A stretch of DNA of 64,000 nucleotides from positions 1,984,001 through 2,048,000 of the forward strand of contig NZ_CP044507.1 of assembly GCF_008831505.1 (NCBI RefSeq). The letters are read 5' to 3'. Shown piece after piece: positions 1 to 9,193 of the stretch; position 1 is the stretch's first letter, and every line of letters starts with the position of its first letter. Source of the stretch: Chryseobacterium sp. (GTDB lineage: Bacteria; Bacteroidota; Bacteroidia; Flavobacteriales; Weeksellaceae). A model generated the notes under the pieces. The model did no database searches. It was not told where the DNA came from and worked only from the letters and a program-made list of their open reading frames with translations. The translations under genes and the position numbers were made by a program.

Positions 1-238
1 TCGGTCCAGCGTATCCATAAACGGAAGTTATATCGAAATAATCTGTATCAGGAATAGGACGTATAACAATAGGCAACGCTATGAAACTTTCGCCTTGTTT
101 AAAATAAAGCAATTTAGACTGAAAATCATTATCTATCTGATGAAAATACGAAGTGTGGTGAAAATCAAACTGCTCAGCTTGCCGGACTACAGAATCCCAG
201 TCCGGGGAATCTGTATCCATTACTATGAACTCAAACAT
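1..238 (-). CDS. FemAB/GNAT-like acyltransferase, N-terminal part (gene runs off the window)
   Basis: Only the first ~79 residues are in the window. They start MFEFIVMDTDSPDW and read through without a stop to position 1, ending in a SVYGYAGP segment. A motif of this kind is typical of the peptidoglycan-bridge FemAB/GNAT-like proteins found in flavobacterial polysaccharide loci. The start overlaps the stop of the upstream aminotransferase-like gene by 8 bases, so the two are probably translationally coupled; an alternative ATG lies six codons inside. By context it may acylate or aminoacylate a sugar or lipid-linked intermediate. The family call rests on a short N-terminus and is tentative. 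Confidence 0.6.
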   Translation of the reverse strand, partial: MFEFIVMDTDSPDWDSVVRQAEQFDFHHTSYFHQIDNDFQSKLLYFKQGESFIALPIVIRPIPDTDYFDITSVYGYAGP

Positions 239-1268
239 GTATATTAAAATTGTTGATGATGGTACTAATAACCCTTATATCTGCTTCGCTGTATCTGAAA
301 TCAATATGAATCATAAGTATTGTATCCTCCACTAATTTTGCAGCATCACTTTTCTGGCCAGGCCAGAGGACCATCGGATAAATAGTATTCGCAACCAGGT
401 GAGATTTGAAAAAATCTCTATTGTTCCTATTGGCAAAAGTGAATATTAAGGCAAACTCTTCGTGTCTGTCATGCACAATCAGTCTGAAATGACTGCTGGG
501 ATTGAGAAGCGATTTTATCAACTGACTATTCCTTTTCTTTTTCAGCTTTATACTTTCTACGTCTAAGGTATGTGCGTACTTAGCCACAGATGATGGCATA
601 CTTCCATGCGTACTTCTGTCTTCAAAATTGCTTTCAGCCGTGGTTAACAGATCACGGAAAACCTGCTTCTCTGCAAATTTCCCTTCCAGGTAATCACGTT
701 TCAGTGTCATTCCGCAAAACTTTCGTAATGCAACATCCTCGGCCTTAGCGGATACACTATAATCCGACATATTCAGTCTTTTCACAAAACCACCTACAGG
801 TAAAGGAAGTTCCTTACGCAGCGATCCAAATACAAAGTCTGCCTTATTGCGGTGTAATAAGGATAAATTATGGGTAATATCTTCAATCACAGAACAGTTT
901 GTGGTCTGTACAGATAAATCAAAATCCCACCCAAAATAGTTGACTTTAAGCACAGCCGTAGTGGCGACATCTTCAATGTCCAGCGCAACAGATCCCTCCA
1001 GCGGATGAATCTGATAATATATAAACTGGACCGGCAAATCTTCTAAAAAGTTATAAACCTCGTGACAATAATAATCTGGGATGTACAGACGGTTCCATTG
1101 AAACTTTTCTATACCAAACTGAAGTATGGCACGTAAGGCGGATCGACCTGAAAAAAAAGGTGTAATCTGATCCCAGAAGGTACTGCCGGAACCATACGTA
1201 CGAAGGGTATCATCAGTCAGGAGATGAAAGTCTGAACCATACTCTTTATTCATGCGACCAATAATCAT
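231..1268 (-). CDS. DegT/DnrJ-like PLP-dependent aminotransferase homologue (divergent)
   Basis: 345 residues. The layout resembles fold-type I sugar aminotransferases: a FFSGRSALRAIL segment (residues ~38-49), IPDYYCHEV (~63-71), a VIEDITHNLSL Asp-bearing segment (~127-137) and a FGSLRKELPLPVGGF segment (~147-161), in which Lys152 sits where the PLP lysine is expected. Similarity to standard DegT proteins is weak, so the substrate is unknown and a non-catalytic role cannot be excluded. The start overlaps the stop of the GNAT gene upstream; Met6 at 1253 is an equally good start and gives a shorter overlap. It belongs to the end of the polysaccharide operon. Confidence 0.7.
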   Translation of the reverse strand: MIIGRMNKEYGSDFHLLTDDTLRTYGSGSTFWDQITPFFSGRSALRAILQFGIEKFQWNRLYIPDYYCHEVYNFLEDLPVQFIYYQIHPLEGSVALDIEDVATTAVLKVNYFGWDFDLSVQTTNCSVIEDITHNLSLLHRNKADFVFGSLRKELPLPVGGFVKRLNMSDYSVSAKAEDVALRKFCGMTLKRDYLEGKFAEKQVFRDLLTTAESNFEDRSTHGSMPSSVAKYAHTLDVESIKLKKKRNSQLIKSLLNPSSHFRLIVHDRHEEFALIFTFANRNNRDFFKSHLVANTIYPMVLWPGQKSDAAKLVEDTILMIHIDFRYSEADIRVISTIINNFNIHV

Positions 1269-1809
1269 TTTGCTTCAGATGACTGATATAATCTTCATGG
1301 GTAATACCTACTACGACCTGATCCCACCATTGATTTTTACGAAAATAATGATCCTTTTTGGTACCCTCTATTATCCAGCCACACTTTTTTGTGTAAACAT
1401 GAATAGACGCGGTGTTGTAGGAGATCATTGAGCCATTTAAACGCCTTAGTCCGAGTTCTTCGAAGGCGTACTTATTAATTGCCATAATGGTATCCACACC
1501 ATAACCTTTCCCGCGCATATCCTTGTCACCGAGAAGCATCCCATGAAATGCATTTTTGTCCTTCCAGTTAATGTCCACTAAATTTGCCATGCCTATCAAA
1601 CCGAGCTCATCTGTATCAATTGCAAATCTCTGGTTAGTACTTCCCACAGACAAACTGTTATACCATTTCTCCTGGTCCTGAGAACTGGAGGGGAAATGCC
1701 ATCCGCCTAACATATAGTTTATGTCCGGATCATTAGACCAGATTTGCAGCAGTTCGAGGTCTGCTTTTTCAATTGCACGCAGGGTTACTTTTTTACCTTT
1801 AATATTCAT
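1246..1809 (-). CDS. GNAT family N-acetyltransferase (RimJ/RimL type)
   Basis: 187 residues, the usual length for a single-domain RimJ/RimL-like GNAT. It begins with the characteristic KKVTLRAIEKADLELLQIW strand and carries the acetyl-CoA loop region around MRGKGYGVDTIMAI (~residues 98-111). The start overlaps the stop of the phosphoglycosyltransferase gene upstream by 4 bases. In this setting it most likely transfers an acyl group from acyl-CoA to an amino sugar, possibly the 4-amino group made by the DegT enzyme of the locus. The substrate is inference. One of two such short GNATs in the locus (the other is at 16.5-17.0 kb). Confidence 0.85.
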   Translation of the reverse strand: MNIKGKKVTLRAIEKADLELLQIWSNDPDINYMLGGWHFPSSSQDQEKWYNSLSVGSTNQRFAIDTDELGLIGMANLVDINWKDKNAFHGMLLGDKDMRGKGYGVDTIMAINKYAFEELGLRRLNGSMISYNTASIHVYTKKCGWIIEGTKKDHYFRKNQWWDQVVVGITHEDYISHLKQNDYWSHE

Positions 1810-2495
1810 GACTTTTTGTTTTTAAAGTGGTTACTTGACAATGTACGGCTAATACCAAGATCATCTACATCGTCTACGGTCTGGCCTAAAATTATGGTTT
1901 CAGATTTAAAAAGTACAGATTTAACCGTCATCAGAAGAATCTTCAGGTCCAAAGCGAAACTTACATTCTCCACATAATATACATCATTATCAAATCTTTC
2001 TGAGAACCTCATTACGTTTCTACCCTTTACCTGGGCAAGACCTGTAATCCCGGGCCGAACTTCGTGTCTTCTCCTGTGTTTTGCAGTATACAGAGGCAGA
2101 TATTCCGGCAGCAGCGGGCGCGGCCCGATTAAGGACATATCACCTTTCATGACATTGAGTAGCTGGGGAATCTCATCCAGTGAGGTCTTTCGAACAAAAC
2201 TTCCGGTTTTTGTAAGCCTGTCCATGTCCGGCAACAGCGTTCCGTCTGTATCCTTCTGGTCCGTCATTGTTTTAAATTTGATGATGCTGAATATTTTTTC
2301 GCCTTTTCCGGGACGCCTCTGAAAAAAGAAAGGATTTCCACTGTTCGCCAAGGCTAATGCAATGGTGACCAATAAAAAGACCGGACTTAGGATTATTAAC
2401 CCTGTAAGTGCGGCAGTGAAGTCGATGAGACGCTTGATGTAATTTTTGTACACTTCCGTGGTGTTTGTAACATTATTTTTTATCATGAACGGCAA
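1806..2495 (-). CDS. Initiating phosphoglycosyltransferase (bacterial sugar transferase, PglC-like)
   Basis: 229 residues, the size of the small monotopic PGTs (PglC, WcaJ catalytic domain). It should transfer a sugar-1-phosphate from a UDP-sugar to undecaprenyl phosphate, the first committed step of the repeat unit, at the inner face of the inner membrane. Visible marks: YKNYIKRLIDF followed by a hydrophobic re-entrant helix (~residues 25-50), FKTM, the catalytic-region SLDEIPQLLNVMKG (Asp-Glu), SLIGPRPLLPEY and RPGITGLAQVKGRN. No N-terminal membrane domain of the WcaJ/WbaP kind is present. It is encoded far downstream in the operon rather than beside wza/wzc. Confidence 0.93.
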   Translation of the reverse strand: MPFMIKNNVTNTTEVYKNYIKRLIDFTAALTGLIILSPVFLLVTIALALANSGNPFFFQRRPGKGEKIFSIIKFKTMTDQKDTDGTLLPDMDRLTKTGSFVRKTSLDEIPQLLNVMKGDMSLIGPRPLLPEYLPLYTAKHRRRHEVRPGITGLAQVKGRNVMRFSERFDNDVYYVENVSFALDLKILLMTVKSVLFKSETIILGQTVDDVDDLGISRTLSSNHFKNKKS

Positions 2496-2534
2496 TTGCC
2501 ATTTACTGTTTTCTATTGTAACTGGCCGATGTCT

Positions 2535-3413
2535 CTATAAAATCATTTTCTGAGCTTTGCTCCAATCAGTGCGCTCATCTGCTTCTGCAAGATCAATAAA
2601 CTCTTCGTTCCTTATAAGCTGGATTAGTTTATTCAAAGCATCTTTCTTACCTAAATTAGTCTTAATGTGCCGCTTATATCGGTTGAGGAGGTTTCCGCTT
2701 TCCTTAAAATAATCCTCATACTCATCTCTGGTCAATACCCGGTTCATCTCAGGAATCAAATCACCTATGTGAAAATAGGTCATAGAATAAGACTGTTTTT
2801 TCATCTGCTTCCTGATAAAAGATAAAGGAAAAAACCTGAAATACCCTCCACCGGAATAGGCTACTTCACCTCCCAGGAGTTTAATTGTGGAAACCGGAAA
2901 CTCTTTTAAAACGCAGCCATTATAAGTGATTAAAGTGGGCATTTTATGCTCAAATGCCGCAAAACCGCCAAAGTCACGCACTGCAGGAAAAACCGAGGCA
3001 TCCCGCTTTATGCCACATTGAGAGAGGATTTCGAATGCCCATTTATTATGTTCACCTATTGAGAATGCTGGTGCTCTGTAACTGATTACCTTTTTACCTA
3101 TACATTCTTCTAAAGAACTTACGGCACTGTAAGTATCCTCTATCGCTTCTTCTCTAGTCAATTTTGTTAGCCATAGATGTTTATCCGAATGACAGCCAAT
3201 CTCATGACCTCTCTCAGCAATCTTTCTGATAACATGCGGAAACTCCACAGCCATTTTCCCTACACAGAAGAACGTAGCCTTTGTTTTAACTTCATCCAAC
3301 AGGTCCAGGATGATGTTCAGGATTTGATCAAACTCCGCATATTTCTCGTTACGGCCACCCTGATATGCTTTTTCCACATACCACTCTTCAATGTCAAAGG
3401 ACAGAATATTCAT
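2535..3413 (-). CDS. Polysaccharide deacetylase (NodB/CE4 family)
   Basis: 292 residues. NodB-homology motifs are visible: SFDIEEW at the N-terminus (metal-binding Asp region), ATFFCVG (~residues 46-52), GHEIGCHSDKH (~70-80, the HSxxH metal motif) and YRAPAFS (~113-119). This arrangement, with FDIEEW in place of TFDD, is that of the PEP-CTERM/XrtA-type exopolysaccharide deacetylases. It would remove N- or O-acetyl groups from a polysaccharide or lipid-linked sugar. No signal peptide is seen, so it may act in the cytoplasm. It lies between a GNAT gene and the PGT gene. Confidence 0.88.
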   Translation of the reverse strand: MNILSFDIEEWYVEKAYQGGRNEKYAEFDQILNIILDLLDEVKTKATFFCVGKMAVEFPHVIRKIAERGHEIGCHSDKHLWLTKLTREEAIEDTYSAVSSLEECIGKKVISYRAPAFSIGEHNKWAFEILSQCGIKRDASVFPAVRDFGGFAAFEHKMPTLITYNGCVLKEFPVSTIKLLGGEVAYSGGGYFRFFPLSFIRKQMKKQSYSMTYFHIGDLIPEMNRVLTRDEYEDYFKESGNLLNRYKRHIKTNLGKKDALNKLIQLIRNEEFIDLAEADERTDWSKAQKMIL

Positions 3414-3430
3414 TATTTGCTGTTTTTCAA

Positions 3431-4507
3431 TTAAAGATCGTCAGTATCTATAAACATCAGGTGCCAGGCTTCCTCATTTAATAATTCTTCCTGAGGTATT
3501 TTTCCTGACAAATTCTTAAAGATAAAATGGAATTTGAAAGGGCTTTTCATGAATCCGTGGGCCAATATACGGTATTTTCCGGCAGAAGATTTACTCATCA
3601 TCGTCATTATGGCTTCAATTCCATTTGCTTTTGCACGGGCTTCCATTGCATTGTAGAGATTAGACAGGCAAATATTTTCGGTATACATAAAGTCGACGAT
3701 TCCATAAGAAGGTACCCCTTCACGAACTATAGCCCGCAGTGAAACAAAACCGATAAGCCGGTCCGCTCTGTAAGCGCAAACGAAGAGATATTCGGCGCCC
3801 GGCGCACCATAACGCCACTTGCTGAACGCAGCATCTTTTTTAAGTGTATTAGGTGTAATCTGCTCATAAGTTTTAATAAACTCACCGTACCCACTGATCT
3901 CTTCAAACTTTTTATACGTAACAACTTTAATATCCGCATTGCTTTTTTTCCTGAATGCTGTGCTGTACAGTGCAGCACCTATATTAAAAACGGGAGCCAA
4001 CACCCCTAATTTCTTACGCTGCAACAGCGAGTTCAGTTTCAGGAACTTGATGTACAGAGGCATTTCAAAACCCACTTCCCAACCCATCCTCATAAAACCG
4101 GGCATCACCGCTTTCCGGATTGGAAAGGTAAGGTTGAAATCCACACCGGATTTCGTTTGTTCTTCAGCTGCAAAGTTACCAAGTTTGGTGAATATACCTG
4201 CTTTTCTCTGCTTTGGGCTAGTCATGACCCCACAAACCATCCCTGACCTGTAGGTCTGCCCGCCTATTTTATAAACAAAGGGCAGCGCGGCATAATAGCC
4301 TACCAAGTCGTCCTTTATCATTGCGCCGTACTCATAAGATTTGGTGGCAGCGGGATAGGACTGGAAAAGCCATTTATACTTATCTGCAGAATAAGAAATA
4401 CTGGTGTGCGCGTCATCAAATACCTCGGGGAAACATTCAGCAAACAGCTTTTGCTGCCGGTCCAGTGACACTTTGTAATCAAACTTCTGAAATTCTAGCA
4501 TACTCAT
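3431..4507 (-). CDS. GNAT-superfamily N-acyltransferase (long, polysaccharide locus type)
   Basis: 358 residues, longer than a single GNAT domain. The N-terminal half shows a GNAT core: GYYAALPFVY, then GMVCGVMTSPKQRKAGIFTKL (~residues 87-108, the acyl-CoA binding loop region with RKAGIFTKL). The second half has a WRYGAPGAEYLFV segment followed by another GNAT-like beta stretch, like the tandem-GNAT Eis/FemAB-like proteins in surface-sugar loci. It is 5 bases from the glycosyltransferase upstream and 17 bases before the deacetylase. Probably decorates the polysaccharide; acyl donor and acceptor unknown. Confidence 0.75.
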   Translation of the reverse strand: MSMLEFQKFDYKVSLDRQQKLFAECFPEVFDDAHTSISYSADKYKWLFQSYPAATKSYEYGAMIKDDLVGYYAALPFVYKIGGQTYRSGMVCGVMTSPKQRKAGIFTKLGNFAAEEQTKSGVDFNLTFPIRKAVMPGFMRMGWEVGFEMPLYIKFLKLNSLLQRKKLGVLAPVFNIGAALYSTAFRKKSNADIKVVTYKKFEEISGYGEFIKTYEQITPNTLKKDAAFSKWRYGAPGAEYLFVCAYRADRLIGFVSLRAIVREGVPSYGIVDFMYTENICLSNLYNAMEARAKANGIEAIMTMMSKSSAGKYRILAHGFMKSPFKFHFIFKNLSGKIPQEELLNEEAWHLMFIDTDDL

Positions 4508-4512
4508 ATCTG

Positions 4513-5697
4513 TTATTTACTTTGAAGCACCTCCAGCATATGGGGCCAGATAACCTCATGATCAAAATGCTGCTGCACCCACTGGCGACCTGATTTTCCT
4601 ATAGTTGCAGCCAATTCCTGATCAAAATACATTTCAATCTTTGACGCAATGTCTGCCGGTTCAATAACTATATAATGCCCGCTCACATTTTCCTTTATGG
4701 CATCCCTGCAACCCGTAATGTCACTCGCTAAAACCGGAACTTCCATGGCTGATGCCTCAATTAAGCTCAGACCAAATCCGTCACGGTACGAAGGAAGGAC
4801 AAGTACGGACATCAGTGGGTAGTAATATTCCATACCTTCTTTTATGAACCCGGTTTTAATAATATTAGGATCGTCGTTTATAATATCAATATAGCTGTCT
4901 TCTACAGAATCCCTATCTTCCAGATCTCCCACAAGAAGAAGCTTAATAGATTTATGGGGATGTTTCTTCACTAAAATTTGATAGGCATCCACCAGTTCCA
5001 TAATTCCCTTATCGCGTACCATGCGACCGGAAAAGCCAATAATAAATTCCTCCGGCTGTATGGACAGGGATTTTCTGATTTCTGTCAGTTTATCAATATC
5101 AATCAACTCCGGGTTATATTTATGCCTGGTGTCTATCCCTCCACAGGTGCCACTGCCCAGAATTACACGTTTACCGGGCAGGTCAATTTTCAGTTCCTCA
5201 CGAATCTGCATCACAAAAGGACTTACACAGACAATTTTGTGCGAAAAAAAGGACAGGAAACGTTCGAGATTTATGAATATTGCCTTCCTTATTCCGGTTT
5301 CAGTTTCATAAAAAGTTCCGTGAGCGAAGAGTATGATTTTTGGTACGCCCATAATGCGGCCAGCCAAAACGGTCAGTAGTGTTCCTTTGGGCTGATGTCC
5401 GATCAGCACATTTACTTTATTACGTTTAATAAACTTACAGATCCGGTAAAGTGCGGCCAGATCTTTCATCGGGCTGAGCTGGCGGTTCAGCTCTATTGCC
5501 TCATAGCTTTTAATCTGCTGCACCTTTGCGAAATCATCCAGTTCAGGATCCGGACTGCAGATCAGATGCATATCCACACCATTTTCTTTAAAATAGCGGA
5601 ACTGCCCGCCAATAAAAATTTTGGCAGAAGAAAACAGATTGATGATTTCCAATACTCTGAGTTTACCCTGTTCCGGGTAACCGTCCTTTTGTGTCAT
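4513..5697 (-). CDS. Glycosyltransferase family 4 (GT-B fold)
   Basis: 394 residues, normal for GT4. The N-terminal Rossmann half carries GGQFRYFKENGVDMHLI, and the C-terminal nucleotide-sugar half has GFSGRMVRDKGIMELVDAY (~residues 228-246) and the donor-binding E-x7-E segment in YRDGFGLSLIEASAMEVPVL (~300-325). It should add one sugar of the repeat unit at the cytoplasmic face of the membrane with retention of configuration, as is usual for the family. Which sugar cannot be told. A 174-bp gap with no gene separates it from the GT2 upstream. Confidence 0.9.
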   Translation of the reverse strand: MTQKDGYPEQGKLRVLEIINLFSSAKIFIGGQFRYFKENGVDMHLICSPDPELDDFAKVQQIKSYEAIELNRQLSPMKDLAALYRICKFIKRNKVNVLIGHQPKGTLLTVLAGRIMGVPKIILFAHGTFYETETGIRKAIFINLERFLSFFSHKIVCVSPFVMQIREELKIDLPGKRVILGSGTCGGIDTRHKYNPELIDIDKLTEIRKSLSIQPEEFIIGFSGRMVRDKGIMELVDAYQILVKKHPHKSIKLLLVGDLEDRDSVEDSYIDIINDDPNIIKTGFIKEGMEYYYPLMSVLVLPSYRDGFGLSLIEASAMEVPVLASDITGCRDAIKENVSGHYIVIEPADIASKIEMYFDQELAATIGKSGRQWVQQHFDHEVIWPHMLEVLQSK

Positions 5698-5871
5698 TAT
5701 TTATTTATCTGTTGGAATATGGAAATAAATTCCCGAATAGATTAAAGCTTTGTGAATATTTAGTTTAATTTTTGCTGTATTAAGTCACACTTATCATTTA
5801 CTGCGTTGTATACACATAAAAAGTCTATACACATTTGGCTTAGTTACGATCTTAAATGAACAATTATTGCC
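5698..5871. other. Intergenic gap inside the polysaccharide operon
   Basis: AT-rich 174-bp spacer between the GT2 gene and the GT4 gene, the longest gap inside the operon. I see no ORF, no strong hairpin with a T-run, and no clear TAnnTTTG box on the minus strand. Confidence 0.5.
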
Positions 5872-6903
5872 TTAATTATTTTTTCGTTTCAATATAGTAT
5901 CCATTAATTTCATCATAGCGAAGACGCCGGCAGCATTTCCATATTTTGCCAACGTAAAAAGCACTTTCCAATGAGGTGGCATATAGTGAAAATCCAAACT
6001 TTTAATAGCTTTCTTAAATTCCGGATCCTGGATAATTTTAGAAATTTCTTTATAAATCTTAATATTCCCATCCTTTCTTGCCATTTCATTCAGGCCTAAA
6101 CCAATTAAACTTAAGGCAATTCTACTGTGGTAAGCTTGCTGAAATATCAGATCTTTTCCTTCCGAAATTACTGCCATCCTCTTGTGCAGTTCTTTCCATT
6201 GGGACTGTAAATTCGGCTTAGATTTTGCCGTGAGGGAGTTTACATTAAAGCGGATATAATTATAATAAGGCTTGTCAATAATTTTTACGGTCCCCTTGCA
6301 GTATTCAAGATACTGAAGGTTAAAAAGGGCATCTTCTGTTCCTATTATTCGGGTGTCAACAAATTCTACATTATTGTCCTTAATGATGGCGGTTCTGTAT
6401 ATTTTCCCCCAGGCAGCAGCCAAAGAATTTGCCTGACTGGGATCCCTGAGTTCTTCGCCAATTAATCCAATCATTCTCCGCTGTATTTCACTCACAGGAT
6501 AAACACCAGAGAGATTATAAGCACGCGGTTCTATAATATTTTTAAAGATGCGGTTATACGAGAAGATAATTAGGTCAAAGCCGGTTTCGAAGGTTTTTGC
6601 AAAAGTATCCGCGTCCAGCCAGTCATCACTGTCTATAAACATAATATACTCACCGGTAGCTGCCTTTATACCCACGTTACGGGATCCAGAAAGCCCTACA
6701 TTTTTCTGATCTATAACTCTAACATTTTTTATTTCCTGCTGCAGTTGCCTAAGTATACTTAAAGTACTGTCTGTAGACCCATCGTTTATACAGATAATTT
6801 CCAGGTTATCGTAGTCCTGTTCGGCAATACTCCTTACACATTTTAAAACGTATTCCTCAACATTATAACAGGGAACAATTACACTAAATTTTGGATTTAC
6901 CAT
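5872..6903 (-). CDS. Glycosyltransferase family 2 (GT-A fold)
   Basis: 343 residues. The N-terminal catalytic domain is clear: FSVIVPCYNVEEYVLKCV, ICINDGSTDSTLSIL and the metal-binding GEYIMFIDSDDWLDADTF (DxD, ~residues 88-105), with the SGSRNVGIKAATG segment before it. The C-terminal part (~200-343) is less conserved. Expected to be an inverting enzyme adding a sugar to the undecaprenyl-linked repeat unit. Its C-terminal MKLMDTILKRKNN is basic, which fits membrane association. One of two classical GT2 enzymes in the locus. Confidence 0.92.
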   Translation of the reverse strand: MVNPKFSVIVPCYNVEEYVLKCVRSIAEQDYDNLEIICINDGSTDSTLSILRQLQQEIKNVRVIDQKNVGLSGSRNVGIKAATGEYIMFIDSDDWLDADTFAKTFETGFDLIIFSYNRIFKNIIEPRAYNLSGVYPVSEIQRRMIGLIGEELRDPSQANSLAAAWGKIYRTAIIKDNNVEFVDTRIIGTEDALFNLQYLEYCKGTVKIIDKPYYNYIRFNVNSLTAKSKPNLQSQWKELHKRMAVISEGKDLIFQQAYHSRIALSLIGLGLNEMARKDGNIKIYKEISKIIQDPEFKKAIKSLDFHYMPPHWKVLFTLAKYGNAAGVFAMMKLMDTILKRKNN

Positions 6904-6931
6904 ATTAAAATATTGTTTACGTAATGATGTA

Positions 6932-8251
6932 TCATAAGGTAGATTTCATACTTAGAATTTTAGAATCTTCAATCACTGAAGTAAATTTTTCCATAATCTG
7001 AGCCTGTATTTCCTTTGTACTGTGATGCTTTTTGCCGCACTTCCACGCTTTTTTCGCATACTCTTCAATAACGACGGGATTATGCGCAATCCTTCGTAGC
7101 ACCGGTTCAATCTCATCCGTGGCCGGGATACAAAAAGCAGCATCATTCTTTTTCAGATACTGATAACCGGCGTGCTGATGCCAGCAAATCGCCATTATTG
7201 CACAAGACGAGGCCATTAAGTCTACAATTTTCGTTGAAAATGATACCCGTGTAGCATATTTGTATTTCTTTTCAAATGATTCTACATGCAGAGCGATATC
7301 GGACACAGCATAAATTTCCCTGAGTTCTGCCGGTGTTACCCTGCCCTTTATCTGTACATCTTCTGACAGACAAATTGCGGATCTCTGTTCATCTGTAACG
7401 GTGTCCGGCGTATAAACATCCATAATAATACGGACTCCAGCCGAATTAATATTTTTTATTGCCTTCGAAATCTGCCCAAGCGTTTTCCAGCGGCTGCAGT
7501 AGAAACGACCTGCATAAACCATTCGGATTGGTTCATGAACCTGTTTCGGTTTAAATTCAGTGTTAAAATTGCCGCCCTTATACAGGGTAGATGCAGGCAC
7601 ATTATACAGCCGGTGATACTCGTTTGCCTGCTCTTCAGAAAATGTATAATAATGTTTATATAATCCGATATGTTTTTTAAACTGTTTTCTGAACAAATGC
7701 CTTTTAATCCAAAATAAGGGAGAATAGCTCACCTGCATGAGCGATGCTTCATCATCTGCAGTAAATGCCACAAATGGAGCCTTAGTCATTGTTGAAACTA
7801 TTTTCTCCAGTCGCAGAACCTTGGGCGTTAGTAATCGGGGACAGAATACAATATCCGGATTAAAATCTGTTACAAACTTTTTGAGTGCTACTGTATCGTA
7901 TTTGCCTGCCTGCCATATCATTTCCCGGACTGTGCGAAGACCTTCACCCGTCATTGATTTCATTATCTGATAAAATTTCTCAGGCTTGGCCTCCGCCACG
8001 GATCCATTTTCCTGCTGCATATCTGAAACTGAAATCTTAAATGCTCGCCCAGCAGGTTTTCCCAAAATAGACTTCGCCATCATAATGTCAGTAACCTGGA
8101 AATAGTTGGTGCACGAGTTGTTTTTGGGACTTCCCGGACTGCCGTAAATGTGCGCAAACTCTGCATCAAAACCGCTGAACCAGTTGCTCAGTACATTGTT
8201 TCCATGCACCTCATCATTCCAAACTTCGTCCGCAATAATCAGTATCCTCAT
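6932..8251 (-). CDS. Glycosyltransferase, GT4-like (divergent)
   Basis: 439 residues. A GT-B layout is suggested by an N-terminal RILIIADEVWND strand, a middle FCPRLLTPKVLRLEKI stretch, and a C-terminal half with RMVYAGRFYCSRWKTLGQI (~residues 242-260), VQIKGRVTPAELREIYAVSDI (~300-320) and VSFSTKIVDLMASSCAIMAI (~340-360), where the usual E-x7-E is replaced by a KIVDLMAS-type segment, as in many capsule enzymes. Its start overlaps the stop of the GT2 gene upstream (ATGA). Acceptor and donor unknown. Confidence 0.8.
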   Translation of the reverse strand: MRILIIADEVWNDEVHGNNVLSNWFSGFDAEFAHIYGSPGSPKNNSCTNYFQVTDIMMAKSILGKPAGRAFKISVSDMQQENGSVAEAKPEKFYQIMKSMTGEGLRTVREMIWQAGKYDTVALKKFVTDFNPDIVFCPRLLTPKVLRLEKIVSTMTKAPFVAFTADDEASLMQVSYSPLFWIKRHLFRKQFKKHIGLYKHYYTFSEEQANEYHRLYNVPASTLYKGGNFNTEFKPKQVHEPIRMVYAGRFYCSRWKTLGQISKAIKNINSAGVRIIMDVYTPDTVTDEQRSAICLSEDVQIKGRVTPAELREIYAVSDIALHVESFEKKYKYATRVSFSTKIVDLMASSCAIMAICWHQHAGYQYLKKNDAAFCIPATDEIEPVLRRIAHNPVVIEEYAKKAWKCGKKHHSTKEIQAQIMEKFTSVIEDSKILSMKSTL

Positions 8252-9192
8252 CCTTTATTAATATTGTATACAAAAGTACCGATTATGAACGGGAAAAGAT
8301 TAAAGAGGAAAAATATGAACTTCAGTGAGCGTGGCAAAACCGGAGAATTTTTAACAATTCTCCAGTTTTCCGAAAACGTTTCCATTACAACCTTTTTCTG
8401 TTCAGTAGTAAGTCTGGGATTTCCTCTTCCAATTACCATAGCCCGGCAAACATGTCCGCGCGTTTGCGCTTCCAAATCATACTCCCCTTTATCATGGAAA
8501 AATGAGATACGCTCACGGTAAGCTTCCAGAAAATCCAGATTGGGCCTGGAATAATGGGCCGCCATGGTACTTTGTTGATTCGCATAGTAATAATACAATT
8601 TTTGAGAAGTAACTGCTATGGTATTAGCTTTATAATACCACCTCCACGTAGCCAAATCGTCCTCAAAATATCTCCCTTCTGGAATAGGAAGTCCCTCCAG
8701 GACCTTACGGTGATATAATTTTGCACATACAGTTACCTTGGCAAAACCTTTTAAAAAAACAGAATGCTTATCGAATATTTGAACGTTCACCTTTTGCTCG
8801 ATATTGGGAAAACTTACTTCTGCTCCACGTATATGGCCACATTGAGCAATGTCTGCATTGTTTTTCTGTACTAAATCCAACAGCGTTTTCAAATAATCGT
8901 GATGCCAATAGTCATCACCGTCCAAAAAGGATACAAAAATGCCTTTGCTCAAATTAAAACCGGAATTACGTGCGGACGCTACTCCGCCGTTTTCCTTATT
9001 TAGAATCCGAATGCGGGAATCTTTCGCAGCAAATTCATTACAGATTTGGGCGCTTGCATCCGGCGAACCATCGTTCACCAGTATTAGTTCCCAATTGCTG
9101 TACGATTGGTTGAGTACACTGTTAATACAGTTAGGAAGGTATTTTTCTACATTATAAACAGGTACAATGACGCTGATGAGTGGATTTTCCAT
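8248..9192 (-). CDS. Glycosyltransferase family 2 (GT-A fold)
   Basis: 314 residues. It begins ISVIVPVYNVEKYLPNCI, followed by LILVNDGSPDAS, ASARNSGFNLSKG and the metal-binding FVSFLDGDDYWHHDYL (~residues 86-101). It ends in a hydrophobic helix (FIFFLFNLFPFIIGTFVY, ~288-306) that probably anchors it to the inner membrane. Two bases separate it from the nucleotidyltransferase gene upstream, and it overlaps the next GT by 4 bases, so these genes are co-translated. Confidence 0.92.
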   Translation of the reverse strand: MENPLISVIVPVYNVEKYLPNCINSVLNQSYSNWELILVNDGSPDASAQICNEFAAKDSRIRILNKENGGVASARNSGFNLSKGIFVSFLDGDDYWHHDYLKTLLDLVQKNNADIAQCGHIRGAEVSFPNIEQKVNVQIFDKHSVFLKGFAKVTVCAKLYHRKVLEGLPIPEGRYFEDDLATWRWYYKANTIAVTSQKLYYYYANQQSTMAAHYSRPNLDFLEAYRERISFFHDKGEYDLEAQTRGHVCRAMVIGRGNPRLTTEQKKVVMETFSENWRIVKNSPVLPRSLKFIFFLFNLFPFIIGTFVYNINKG

Positions 9193-9193
9193 A

